Source: Paenibacillus sp. J23TS9 (GTDB lineage: Bacteria; Bacillota; Bacilli; Paenibacillales; Paenibacillaceae). From it: 64,000 bases of DNA. The notes under the pieces were generated by a model that worked only from the letters and a program-made list of their open reading frames with translations, did no database searches and was not told where the DNA came from. Both the position numbers and the translations under genes were made by a program. The DNA is taken from the NCBI RefSeq assembly GCF_018403225.1, contig NZ_BOSG01000002.1, positions 186,001 through 250,000 of the forward strand, in the 5' to 3' direction. How positions within the stretch are numbered: the first letter of the stretch is position 1; the number at the start of each line of letters is the position of its first letter. This document shows positions 17,196 to 25,813 of this stretch, piece after piece.

Positions 17196-19073
17196 ATGAA
17201 AAGAATCGTTTTGCTAGGCGGCGGTTACGGCGGTGTCCTTACAGCCAAGAAACTGGCGAAAAAGTTCAAGAAAAACAGCGACGTGGAGATTACACTGATT
17301 GACCGTAATCCCTACCATACCCTGCTGACTGAGCTTCACGAGGTAGCGGCCAACCGTACACCTGAGGATGCGGTCAAGATTGAATTAAAAAAGATATTCG
17401 AAGGTCAAAAGGTGCAGGTTGTGCTGGATGAGGTCCGCCATATTGATTTCACATCCAAAACGCTTGAATCCCGTAAAACCAAGTATAAATACGATTATCT
17501 GGTCATCGGCACCGGCTGCAAACCTACCTTTTTCGGTATTCCCGGTGCCGAGGAAAACAGCTTTACCCTCTGGTCCTATGAGGATGCGATACGGCTTAAA
17601 GAGCAGATCAGGGAGATGTTCGGTGAGGCTGCCAAAGAAATCGATCCAGCGATCCGGAAGAGCAAGCTGTCCTTTGTTGTAGTGGGTGCAGGCTTTACCG
17701 GCGTGGAGCTGGTTGGCGAGATGGCCGAATTCCGTGATGAGCTGTGCAAGGAGTTCTTTATCGATCCCCAAGAGGTCCGCCTTGTCGTCGCGGATATGGC
17801 CCCGAAAATTCTGCCGATTCTCCCCGGCAAGCTGATTGCCAAATCGGAGAAACGTCTCGCTCGAATGGGTGTTGAGGTCATTACGAGCGCCAAAATCACC
17901 CGCGTGGATTCTCAGGCCGTCATTATGGGCGATGAACGCCTCCCGGCTCAAACCATTGTTTGGACGGCTGGGGTCGAAGGTTCGGATCTGGTGGGCACGC
18001 TCGATGTGCAGCAGCAGGGCCGCAAACGGATTGTGACGAATGACAAGCTGCAGAGCGTGGATCATGAAAACGTGTATGTGGTTGGCGATAATATTTTCTA
18101 TATTCCAGAGGGTGAGGAGCGGCCCGTTCCACAGATGGTTGAAAATGCCGAGCAAGCTGCTCCGGTCATTGCCCATAACATCCATGCCGATGTAACCAAC
18201 CAGCCGAAAAAATCTTACAAGCCAGGCTTCCACGGTACGATGGTCTGCATCGGCAGCCATTACGGCGTGGCCAACGTCGGTCTGCCAAACCGCATGTTCA
18301 TGATGAGCGGCTTCATGGCGCTTTTCGCCAAGCATTTTATCAATATGTTCTATCTGTTCACGGTAGCAGGCTTCAATAAAGTATGGTCTTATATGATGCA
18401 TGAATTTTTCCATGTGCACAACCGGCGCAGCTTCGTAGGCGGACATTTTTCCAAACGCTCGCCGAACTTCTGGCTGCTGCCCCTGCGGATTTACGTTGGA
18501 TACATGTGGCTTTCGGAAGGCCTGGAGAAGCTGTGGAAGATCATTGATAATCCATCGCGTATCTTCCTGATCCCTCCGTCTCCGCATGCTGCGGATGCAA
18601 CTTCAGCAGCCAGCCAAGCCGTGGATGCGGTAGCCAAAACCGTGGATGCCCAATCGGCAGCATCGGCCGTCACCAATGCTAAAGATGCTGTAGAGGCACT
18701 GCCTGTGCCGCATTTCATTACTAGCATCATGAACGGATTTATGGATCTCTTCTTCTATCAATCGAACGGTGATTATACGGTGCTCGCCAAGGTGTTCCAA
18801 ACGGGTATGGTGCTTGCAGAGATCACATTCGGCATTCTGCTCATCGTCGGATTGTTCACTGCCCTCTCTTCGGCCGCTACGATCGCCATGGGCATCATGA
18901 TCTGGAGTTCGGGCATGGCTCCTTATGAAATGCTCTGGTACCTCGCAGCGGGAGTCGCATTAATTGGCGGGTCTGGCAGCGTATTCGGACTGGACTACTA
19001 CGTTCTACCTTGGCTGAAAAAACATTGGAAACGAATTCCGATCGTGCGGAGATGGTATCTGTACACGGATTAA
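17196..19073 (+). CDS. ndh2: Type II NADH dehydrogenase with C-terminal membrane domain (Ndh2-like)
   Basis: This 625-residue flavoprotein transfers electrons from NADH to a membrane quinone. The first 400 residues are a standard NDH-2: FAD motif GGGYGG (8-13), NADH motif VVVGAGFTGVE (about 160-171) and the second FAD motif VYVVGDN (about 293-299). Unlike ordinary NDH-2 (about 400 residues) it continues into a C-terminal domain with about four membrane helices of the DoxX-like type. The same extension marks the EET-dedicated Ndh2 of Listeria. An Ala-rich, low-complexity linker (about 464-505) interrupts this domain. It follows the PplA-like gene in the same operon. Confidence 0.92.
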   Translation: MKRIVLLGGGYGGVLTAKKLAKKFKKNSDVEITLIDRNPYHTLLTELHEVAANRTPEDAVKIELKKIFEGQKVQVVLDEVRHIDFTSKTLESRKTKYKYDYLVIGTGCKPTFFGIPGAEENSFTLWSYEDAIRLKEQIREMFGEAAKEIDPAIRKSKLSFVVVGAGFTGVELVGEMAEFRDELCKEFFIDPQEVRLVVADMAPKILPILPGKLIAKSEKRLARMGVEVITSAKITRVDSQAVIMGDERLPAQTIVWTAGVEGSDLVGTLDVQQQGRKRIVTNDKLQSVDHENVYVVGDNIFYIPEGEERPVPQMVENAEQAAPVIAHNIHADVTNQPKKSYKPGFHGTMVCIGSHYGVANVGLPNRMFMMSGFMALFAKHFINMFYLFTVAGFNKVWSYMMHEFFHVHNRRSFVGGHFSKRSPNFWLLPLRIYVGYMWLSEGLEKLWKIIDNPSRIFLIPPSPHAADATSAASQAVDAVAKTVDAQSAASAVTNAKDAVEALPVPHFITSIMNGFMDLFFYQSNGDYTVLAKVFQTGMVLAEITFGILLIVGLFTALSSAATIAMGIMIWSSGMAPYEMLWYLAAGVALIGGSGSVFGLDYYVLPWLKKHWKRIPIVRRWYLYTD

Positions 19074-19093
19074 CGAAAAACGAAATCGCCAGG

Positions 19094-19130
19094 GATGGAG
19101 TAATGTGCAGAGTGCGCACGTTGCTCCATC
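19094..19130 (+). repeat. Hairpin between ndh2 and the HepS-like gene
   Basis: GATGGAG (19094-19100) pairs with CTCCATC (19124-19130) around an inner GTGC/GCAC stem. Only a weak T-tract follows (TTCATTT), so it may be an attenuator or a processing site rather than a full terminator. Confidence 0.5.
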
Positions 19131-19180
19131 TTCATTTAAGTATCTCTTTCAGAATGATTGGACTAGGGGGTGCTTTATAG

Positions 19181-19624
19181 ATGACTGAACTTATAGAAAA
19201 TACCCTGCAGCTGTTAAACTCCTCGTGTGCTCCGGAAGTTATGGCCGTACTGGATCCGAACCCGTCAGAACTGATGGAGGCCGCTTCCATACTTGAGCAT
19301 TACAGAATACCTGATTCCCGCAGCGTCAAGCTTCTAGCCTTGTTTGTCCTGCTGAAGCTGGCCCGAAAGCGGCATGCCAACGTATGCTTCACGAGTACCT
19401 GCCTCACACGGAAAATACTGGACGGCGATTATTTTCAGAGCCTGTATATTCAGCTTGCCATGCAATTTGAAGAGATGGAGCTGGTGCGTTACCTCGCTCC
19501 GCAGCTTAAAAAATATTACATCCGTCAGGCGCTGGGTAAGGACGAATCTGAGCCGCTGACATTCACGCTGCAGGCTTATTTGCAGGCTGAACAGGCTGCG
19601 GCGCGTAAAAACCGGGCCATCTAG
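19181..19624 (+). CDS. Small HepS-like protein (possible prenyl diphosphate synthase subunit 1)
   Basis: This 147-residue soluble protein is mostly helical. I do not recognise it with certainty. The segment LTRKILDGDYFQSLYIQLAM resembles the VLxGDYxxxxYYQLL core of the heptaprenyl diphosphate synthase component 1 family (HepS), though it is much shorter than HepS (about 250 residues). It lies 64 bases before a trans-prenyltransferase of the HepT type, the usual HepS partner. An accessory subunit that sets chain length is therefore the likeliest role. It starts after GGGGGTG. Confidence 0.55.
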   Translation: MTELIENTLQLLNSSCAPEVMAVLDPNPSELMEAASILEHYRIPDSRSVKLLALFVLLKLARKRHANVCFTSTCLTRKILDGDYFQSLYIQLAMQFEEMELVRYLAPQLKKYYIRQALGKDESEPLTFTLQAYLQAEQAAARKNRAI

Positions 19625-19688
19625 TACCTCATCAAAAGCCCGGAAACCGAAGAAAAGACAGTGATATCCAAACTTGGAGGAATGAGAG

Positions 19689-20675
19689 ATGAAGCCGTCC
19701 CTGCATGAAGCCCTTCAGATCGATATTAAGCGGATTAATCGTGAAATTGAGAATATCATCCAATACGATAAGGATGTTCCCCGCACCTCCGTGCTTGCCC
19801 GCAGCGTGCTGCAGCTGATCCGCTCCGGCGGCAAAAGACTTCGCCCTATGCTCGTCATTGCCGGCAGTCGTTTCGGCAGCGCAGTGCCCGGACGCCGCCA
19901 GCTCCAGCTTGCCGCTGCTGCGGAGTTCATTCATGCCGCCTCACTGATTCATGATGATATTATCGACCGTTCAGACCTGCGGCGCGGCGCCCCCTCCCTG
20001 CATACGCAGACCGGCGTGGCGGAAGCTGTTCATATCGGAAATTATATGTCAGCAAGGGTCGTCGAGCTGCTTGCTGTCTTCACCTCGGATCATGACCGCT
20101 TTGTCCATGACCTTTCCTCCCTGGCAACGGCCCAGCTTTGCATCGGAGAATATGCTCAGCTTGAGCATGCCTATGACTATGACCTGAGCCTTGCACAGTA
20201 TCTTGAAAAAACACGGTGCAAAACAGCCCAGCTCATGGCGACATGTCTACGTGTAGGTGCGTTGTCCGCAGACGTGCAGCCTGAAACGGCAGGCAGACTC
20301 TACCGCTTCGGCGAATCCTTGGGCATGGCTTTTCAGATTGAGGATGACATTCTGGATTTTACGGCAACTGCAGAGTCTCTCGGCAAGCCGGCAGGCAGTG
20401 ATCTTAGACGGGGTCAGGTGACACTCCCTGTCTTGTATGCGCTGACTGACCCGGTCCTGGCTCCTCATATCCGTGCCATTCAAGCCGATTCCTCAGAAGA
20501 ACAAATTGAGTATGTTCTGCAGGGTATCCGTTCCGGAGACGCGCTCGCACAGTCCGAGCAGATGCGCAGACACTACCTTCAAGAAGCAAAGGAAGCCGCA
20601 GAGCCGCTTCGAGGTCATCCGGCTTATGAACAGCTTGAAGTGCTGCAGCGCTATTTCGGAGGGAAAACAGCATAG
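19689..20675 (+). CDS. hepT: Long-chain polyprenyl diphosphate synthase, catalytic subunit (HepT/DmkB-like)
   Basis: This 328-residue trans-isoprenyl diphosphate synthase makes the isoprenoid side chain of quinones. The two Asp-rich motifs are intact: DDIID near residues 88-92 and DDILD near 218-222. The conserved GGKRLRPML is near residue 48, and KTAQLMATCLRVGA and GKPAGSDLRRGQVTLP are also in place. Many Bacillales have a hepT beside menG and hepS elsewhere, so this copy inside an electron-transfer operon is probably a dedicated paralogue, equivalent to DmkB of Listeria. It is the last gene of the plus-strand operon and is followed by a bidirectional terminator. Confidence 0.88.
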   Translation: MKPSLHEALQIDIKRINREIENIIQYDKDVPRTSVLARSVLQLIRSGGKRLRPMLVIAGSRFGSAVPGRRQLQLAAAAEFIHAASLIHDDIIDRSDLRRGAPSLHTQTGVAEAVHIGNYMSARVVELLAVFTSDHDRFVHDLSSLATAQLCIGEYAQLEHAYDYDLSLAQYLEKTRCKTAQLMATCLRVGALSADVQPETAGRLYRFGESLGMAFQIEDDILDFTATAESLGKPAGSDLRRGQVTLPVLYALTDPVLAPHIRAIQADSSEEQIEYVLQGIRSGDALAQSEQMRRHYLQEAKEAAEPLRGHPAYEQLEVLQRYFGGKTA

Positions 20676-20687
20676 TGTTCAGATATG

Positions 20688-20734
20688 AAAAAAGGGCGGT
20701 TCCCAAGCAGATGCTTTTGGGGACGGCCCTTTTT
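20688..20734. terminator. Bidirectional terminator between the two convergent EET operons
   Basis: AAAAAAGGGC (20688-20697) and GGCCCTTTTT (20725-20734) bracket an inner GGTTCCC/GGGGAC stem, so both strands end in a T-run. Confidence 0.85.
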
Positions 20735-20784
20735 GATATGTCGCGTTTTACGCGACGGCTATGATTATTATGGCAATTGTGAAA

Positions 20785-21666
20785 TTACTTGATGAAGAAG
20801 AAGTCCATGAGCGTGAAGAACAGGATCACCATGCTGATGATCTGATTCAAATGGTAGGAAGCTATTTTCATCATGCGTGTATTGCCCGGACGAATGATCC
20901 CATGCTCCGTCATTAGCAGCACGATGGCAATGAAGAGTCCGATCAAATAAAGCCAGCCGAGCTGCTGCGTAAAGTACAGCAGAATGAGCAGCAGCATCAT
21001 CAGCAGATGCATTCCTTTGGACATCAGGAGTGCATTTTTCAGACCAAAGAAGCTGGGCATGGACCAGAGGCCGTTGGAACGGTCGAACTCAATATCCTGG
21101 GTACCATAAATGACATCGAAGCCGGCAATCCACAGCATAACGACCGTCCCCAATACGAAAGGCGTGAAGGCAAAAGAGCCGGTTACGGCAAACCAGGCAC
21201 CGATGGGCGCAGATGCAATGACAAAGCCAAGATAGAGATGACTCAGCCATGTAAAACGCTTTGTATAGGAATAGGTTGTAATCAATACAATTGCCACCGG
21301 TGAGAGCGCCATACAAAGCGGGTTGAGCATCGAAGCCGCAATAATAAAAATCAGGTAATTGACCGCTACAAATACGGCCACCTCCCGGGTTCCTAGCAGG
21401 TGCCGGGGCAAATGGCGATGTGCCGTCCGGGGATTGGCGGCATCAAAACGCCGGTCGGCAAGTCGATTAAAGGCATTCGCCCCGTTGCGCGCACCGATCA
21501 GGGCGATCAGTCCCCACAGCATGACATGCGCGGACGGCCAGCCTCCGGCAGCCCATATCATGGATATCATGGCGAAAGGCAGTGAGAATAATGTATGCGA
21601 GAACATAACCAGCTCGCTGAACTGCCTAGTCTTATGCAGCATCTTATGAACACCTGCAGCCTGCAT
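20785..21666 (-). CDS. UbiA-family quinone prenyltransferase (MqnP/UbiA-other-like)
   Basis: This 293-residue membrane prenyltransferase has about eight helices and both Asp-rich catalytic motifs: NRLADRRFD at 67-75 and DVIYGTQDIEFD at 184-195. The opening FSHTLFSLPFAMISMI and the NR-type first motif resemble the UbiA branch that includes MqnP of the futalosine pathway more than classical MenA. It should attach a polyprenyl chain to an aromatic acceptor. It ends the minus-strand operon, facing the prenyl diphosphate synthase that would supply its donor. DmkA holds this position in the Listeria EET scheme. The acceptor here is unknown. Confidence 0.85.
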   Translation of the reverse strand: MQAAGVHKMLHKTRQFSELVMFSHTLFSLPFAMISMIWAAGGWPSAHVMLWGLIALIGARNGANAFNRLADRRFDAANPRTAHRHLPRHLLGTREVAVFVAVNYLIFIIAASMLNPLCMALSPVAIVLITTYSYTKRFTWLSHLYLGFVIASAPIGAWFAVTGSFAFTPFVLGTVVMLWIAGFDVIYGTQDIEFDRSNGLWSMPSFFGLKNALLMSKGMHLLMMLLLILLYFTQQLGWLYLIGLFIAIVLLMTEHGIIRPGNTRMMKIASYHLNQIISMVILFFTLMDFFFIK

Positions 21667-21672
21667 ATCTTC

Positions 21673-23007
21673 TCACTCCCTTTTCCCATATACCAAGTGT
21701 GGCTCCGAATGATCCGCCTCTTGACGGATCGTCGTCAGAACCTGATCCAGTGCATCCAGCATGAGGCGGATGTCCTCGCCTGTAATGACCAAAGGCGGCT
21801 GGAATGCCAGCACATTGCGGTGAATGCCATTTTTTCCGATGATGAAGCCGCGCTCCTTCATGTCCTCGAGCACCCGGTCAACCAGCCGCGCGCTCTCTTC
21901 CGGCGAACCGCCGGACAGCTCGGCCCCAATCATAAGCCCACTGCCCCGGACATCGGCAACCAGCGTATCATAGCGCTCCTGCATCTGCTTCAAGCCGGCA
22001 TGGAGCGTCTCGCCCAGCAGCTTCGAGCGGCTGACCAGTCCGGCATCCCGGATATAATCAAGGACGGCAAGAGCGGTAACAGCCGCCACCGGATTGCCTC
22101 CGAAGGTGGAGGCCGACGGCTGGTTCATTGAAGCTGCGATTGCATCGGTTGTGGAAAATGCCGCAACCGGAACGCCGTTACCCAGCGCTTTGGCCATCGT
22201 CATGATGTCCGGAGCTACGCCAAAATGCTCCATGGCGAACATTTGCCCGGTCCGGCCGAAGCCGGTCTGGATCTCATCGGCGATAAGCAGAATGCCGAAG
22301 CGGTCCAACCGTTTCTTGACCTCGTGGAAATACTCTGCAGGCGGGATGATGATGCCCCCGTTTCCCTGGATAGGCTCCACGATCATGGCCGCAATGTTGC
22401 CCCCGCGCTGCTCCAGCACCTGATCCAGTGCTTCCAGAGACCGCATCGCTGCTTCTCCCTCCGTAAGCCCCGGCTGAAAAGGACGCGGGATGAAGGCAGT
22501 GCTTCCTTCCAGAAACGGATCTGAACGCCACATCGCAAGCCCCGTCACCTCCATCGTCAGATGGCTGCGTCCGTGAAGGCTGTGCTCCAGTGCAATAAAA
22601 TCTCTGCGACCGGTATATCTCCGTGCCAGCAGCAGCGCCCCTTCATTCGCTTCCGTACCGCTGTTTACAAAAAACGTCCTTTTCAAGCCCTCTGGCAGTA
22701 CTTCTGTCAAACGCTGTGCAAGCATTGCATTCGGCTCCGTCAGATAGATCGTTGATGTATGCTGCAATCGCTTGAGCTGCGCAGCCGTTGCCTCGGCGAT
22801 CACGGGATTGCAGTGTCCGCAGGCCACAACGGAGACACCGGCAAAAAAGTCGGTGTACCGTTTGCCGCAGGCATCGAACAGGTACTGCATCACGCCGCGC
22901 ACGATGAGTGGCGGCTGCCGGTAAAAATGCTGCGTGCACGGATAAAAGTAATCCCCGCGCAGTTCCAGAATCCTTTTCGTATCCATTGGTTTCAAGATTT
23001 CAGACAT
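21673..23007 (-). CDS. Class III PLP-dependent aminotransferase
   Basis: This 444-residue aminotransferase belongs to the acetylornithine/AGXT2-like subgroup III. Visible hallmarks are the NSGTEANEGALLLAR phosphate-binding segment, IVEPIQGNGGIIIPP, ADEIQTGFGRTG with the pyridoxal-binding Asp, and the Schiff-base lysine in TMAKALGNG near residue 270. Substrate cannot be read from the sequence. It lies six bases upstream of the prenyltransferase gene and 33 bases after the U32 gene, so it is cotranscribed with them. No aminotransferase is part of the Listeria EET model, which makes its presence here notable. Confidence 0.88.
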   Translation of the reverse strand: MSEILKPMDTKRILELRGDYFYPCTQHFYRQPPLIVRGVMQYLFDACGKRYTDFFAGVSVVACGHCNPVIAEATAAQLKRLQHTSTIYLTEPNAMLAQRLTEVLPEGLKRTFFVNSGTEANEGALLLARRYTGRRDFIALEHSLHGRSHLTMEVTGLAMWRSDPFLEGSTAFIPRPFQPGLTEGEAAMRSLEALDQVLEQRGGNIAAMIVEPIQGNGGIIIPPAEYFHEVKKRLDRFGILLIADEIQTGFGRTGQMFAMEHFGVAPDIMTMAKALGNGVPVAAFSTTDAIAASMNQPSASTFGGNPVAAVTALAVLDYIRDAGLVSRSKLLGETLHAGLKQMQERYDTLVADVRGSGLMIGAELSGGSPEESARLVDRVLEDMKERGFIIGKNGIHRNVLAFQPPLVITGEDIRLMLDALDQVLTTIRQEADHSEPHLVYGKRE

Positions 23008-23040
23008 GGCCCATTCCCCTCCGGTTCGCCTTAGGATAGT

Positions 23041-24987
23041 TTAGTTGAACTGCAGCGATCCGAGTGTATAACCGGCAAATACAGGCCGTAGAACATTGGA
23101 TTCCGCAGCCTCCGCTCGCGTTGTCAGCTCCAGCGCTTGCCGATACGCCCGAATCACAGCCTGCAGATCATGCACCTTATAAGGTGCTCCCTCAATCCGG
23201 AAACAGGACACACCCGCTTCCCTGAGCTCCGGTAAAATGGAGAGAAAGCAGAGCTCTTTGCCCAGCAGCAAATGATTGCGCCCATGCTGGTCCCTGTAAA
23301 CCGGATTCTCGCCCTTATCCGTCATCAGCACCAGGATATCATTATCGACATAACGGTTATCCTCTTCACCGACCGGCTCCAGCAGCTCCGTATTTTCGTA
23401 CAGATCATGCTCCATATACATCACCGTAGGAGAACCGTGAACGATCATTTCCAGCGGCACGCGGGAATGCGTGAGCAGATCGGCAAGATGTCCGGCCGTC
23501 ATTTCCGCTGATACGGTCACCCTCTCCAAGCCCTGTTCCCCATAAAAGTCAGCCGCGAGCTGGTTGTAAATATTCAGGCTCGTATCTCCGATCAGCGGAT
23601 AGCCCAAACCCTTGAATGCATGTACCGCTCCCAGATTGGTAACCAGCAACCCGTCAAGCGGCAGCCGTTCACGGCTGAGCAGCTGCATATATTGTTCAAA
23701 GTGGAGCTCCGTCATCATCCGCGGCAGCCCCAGATAAATGCGCGAACGGCCTTTTGACGCGCAGAGCGATGCGATATCCTTTTGGGTAAACGGCAGGTCC
23801 GGAAAGAAGACATCTCCGGAGAGATACAGATCATCCACTTCCTCTTCAAGCGCCATCCGGGCTTGCATCATATTGTTGACTCTTACCGCCAGTCTGGCCG
23901 CTGCCTTTTCCTGCCGGGTTCTGTCCGCCGCGTCCTTCACGCTGGACAGACAGGTCCGTATCTCCGATATTCTCTGATCGGACACCTCGCGTTCTGGGGT
24001 TGGGGTACTGAACACCCGCCCTGTGCTGTAGAACTTGCCCGTCCCTTCATAACGCCGGTTTATATTGGCAAGCCCCGGTTTGCCGAATGCATAGGCGGTT
24101 GAAAAATCCCTTTTGCGGTTTTCATATAAATACTGTGCATCCTGCGTTCGGTTGAACCCAACAGGATCCGCTATATAACGGTCAATGGCATCGGCGTAGG
24201 TGTTCACGAGCATCAGAACGAAGGAAGCGTCCCGCATCCGCCCTTCAATTTTGAAGGAACATATTCCCGCCTCAATCAGCTCTGGAATATGCTCATACAT
24301 GTACATGTCCTTGACTGCCAGCGGATACTCGGCAGGATAGATGCTGCCGTCTTTCTTGATACGGTAATCCCACCGGCAGGGCTTCATGCACTTGCCCCGG
24401 CTGCTGCTCATTCCGAACACATAGGAGCTGTAATGACAGTTCGCACCATGAGCCACGCACATATCGCCATGCATGAAGTATTCCAGCTCCATTCCGCTTG
24501 ACCTTTGAATATAACGCGCGGTTTGTAGATCCATTTCCCTGGAGGTAACGACGCGCGTAACGCCAAGCTCCTGCAGCGCCTTAACCATCTCCAGGTTATG
24601 CACGTTCATCATGACCGAGGCATGCAGCGGAAGGGCAAGCCCCATGCCGCGCACCAGCGACAGCACTGCAAAATCTTGTATAATCAAGGCATCCACACCG
24701 GCCTGCTCGAGAAAAACCAGATACTCTCTCACTTCCTGAGCCTCCGCCCCGCTCAGCAGATTATTGACTGTCACATATATCTTTTTGCCAAGCGAATGGG
24801 CGATCTGTACCGCCTCTGTAATCTCTTCCAGTGTAAAATTATAGCCTTTGCGCATCAGACGCATATTGAAGGCGGGTCCTCCCAGATAAACAGCATCGCA
24901 GGGCGCCTCAATCACTTCCTTAAAAATCTCAAACGTACCAACGGGCGCCAGCAGCTCAATCTCTTTTTTTCCAAACCAGCGTGACAC
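23041..24987 (-). CDS. U32 family protein with Fe-S-type cysteine cluster
   Basis: This protein of about 648 residues belongs to the U32 'peptidase/collagenase' family. The start is taken as GTG 24987, because GGAGGGG lies six bases before it. The N-terminal barrel carries the family signature VYLGGPAFNMR, and four cysteines sit around residues 174-202 in the pattern of GDMCVAHGANC and RGKCMKPCRW. In UbiU/UbiV and related U32 proteins the equivalent cysteines hold a 4Fe-4S cluster used in oxygen-independent hydroxylation of quinone precursors or of RNA. A C-terminal half repeats part of the fold. Proteolysis is therefore doubtful, and a biosynthetic role beside a UbiA-type gene is more attractive. 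Confidence 0.85.
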   Translation of the reverse strand: MSRWFGKKEIELLAPVGTFEIFKEVIEAPCDAVYLGGPAFNMRLMRKGYNFTLEEITEAVQIAHSLGKKIYVTVNNLLSGAEAQEVREYLVFLEQAGVDALIIQDFAVLSLVRGMGLALPLHASVMMNVHNLEMVKALQELGVTRVVTSREMDLQTARYIQRSSGMELEYFMHGDMCVAHGANCHYSSYVFGMSSSRGKCMKPCRWDYRIKKDGSIYPAEYPLAVKDMYMYEHIPELIEAGICSFKIEGRMRDASFVLMLVNTYADAIDRYIADPVGFNRTQDAQYLYENRKRDFSTAYAFGKPGLANINRRYEGTGKFYSTGRVFSTPTPEREVSDQRISEIRTCLSSVKDAADRTRQEKAAARLAVRVNNMMQARMALEEEVDDLYLSGDVFFPDLPFTQKDIASLCASKGRSRIYLGLPRMMTELHFEQYMQLLSRERLPLDGLLVTNLGAVHAFKGLGYPLIGDTSLNIYNQLAADFYGEQGLERVTVSAEMTAGHLADLLTHSRVPLEMIVHGSPTVMYMEHDLYENTELLEPVGEEDNRYVDNDILVLMTDKGENPVYRDQHGRNHLLLGKELCFLSILPELREAGVSCFRIEGAPYKVHDLQAVIRAYRQALELTTRAEAAESNVLRPVFAGYTLGSLQFN

Positions 24988-25012
24988 AGCGATCCCCTCC
25001 ACCATCTCTTTT

Positions 25013-25813
25013 TTAGTTAAACCCTATCCATATTACGACGAGACACATCAGAACAAATGCAGCCACAAACCATGTTTCCCCTTGGCCCCAGACCAAAGGA
25101 CGGTACCTTGTGCGCGGCGCCCCGATCCGGTAGCCCCGCGATTCCATCGAAGCGGTCAAATCCTCTGCCCGCCGGAATGCGCCCACGGTCACTGGAACCA
25201 GCAGCGCCGTCAGCATCCGCACTTTGCCCTTCCAGGGCAGCTCTCTTAAATCCGCGCCGCGCGAAGCCTGCGCCTTCATTATCGTCTGAGCCTCATCCAG
25301 AATTGCCGGGATGAATCGCAGAGCAATTCCCGTCATGAGCGACAACCGCTCCGCAGGAATGCCTGCATGTTCAAACGGTCTCAGCATTCCTTCAAGTGCC
25401 TGATTCAGCTGTCCAGGTGATGTCGTAAAGGTCAGCATAGCCGTAAAAGACACAAGCAGTCCCATACGCATGACCGCATACACGCCAGCAGCAAGACCTG
25501 CCGAATCCAGATGCCAGGAGCCGGCGGAGATAAGCACGCTTCCGCCTTTGACGGCAAGACATTGCACGATCAATATGAACAGCATCAGCACGCGCAGCGG
25601 TTTGGCCGCCTTGAGATACATGCGTATCGGTATCCGGGTCAGGAGCATGATCAGCACCGAGAAAGCGGTCAGGCATAGCAGCGCAGGCCATGACCTTGCA
25701 GCCATCACCATCACCGCATAGAGAAGCATGGCGGTCATTTTGGCCCGCGGATCCAGGCGGTGCACAGGCGAGTCTATATCGATGAGCCTGCCAATCAGCA
25801 GTTTTTCACGCAT
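25013..25813 (-). CDS. ecfT: ECF transporter transmembrane protein EcfT
   Basis: This 266-residue membrane protein is the coupling component of an energy-coupling-factor importer. The start MREKLLIGR (25813) overlaps the end of the upstream ATPase gene by eight bases. After the opening IDIDSPVHRLDPRAK it has five to six membrane helices. Near the C-terminus are the coupling helices with the Ala-Arg-Gly signature in MKAQASRGADLRELPWKGKV. With the two ATPases encoded upstream it forms a complete energizing module. The Gx-family protein from the same operon is the obvious S-component candidate. Confidence 0.92.
   Translation of the reverse strand: MREKLLIGRLIDIDSPVHRLDPRAKMTAMLLYAVMVMAARSWPALLCLTAFSVLIMLLTRIPIRMYLKAAKPLRVLMLFILIVQCLAVKGGSVLISAGSWHLDSAGLAAGVYAVMRMGLLVSFTAMLTFTTSPGQLNQALEGMLRPFEHAGIPAERLSLMTGIALRFIPAILDEAQTIMKAQASRGADLRELPWKGKVRMLTALLVPVTVGAFRRAEDLTASMESRGYRIGAPRTRYRPLVWGQGETWFVAAFVLMCLVVIWIGFN

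Noticed and set aside
17385..18587. Open frame of 400 codons on the minus strand opposite ndh2
   Set aside because: It lies fully inside the NADH dehydrogenase gene, shows no family features and has a His/Arg-rich composition typical of an antisense frame of a GC-rich gene.
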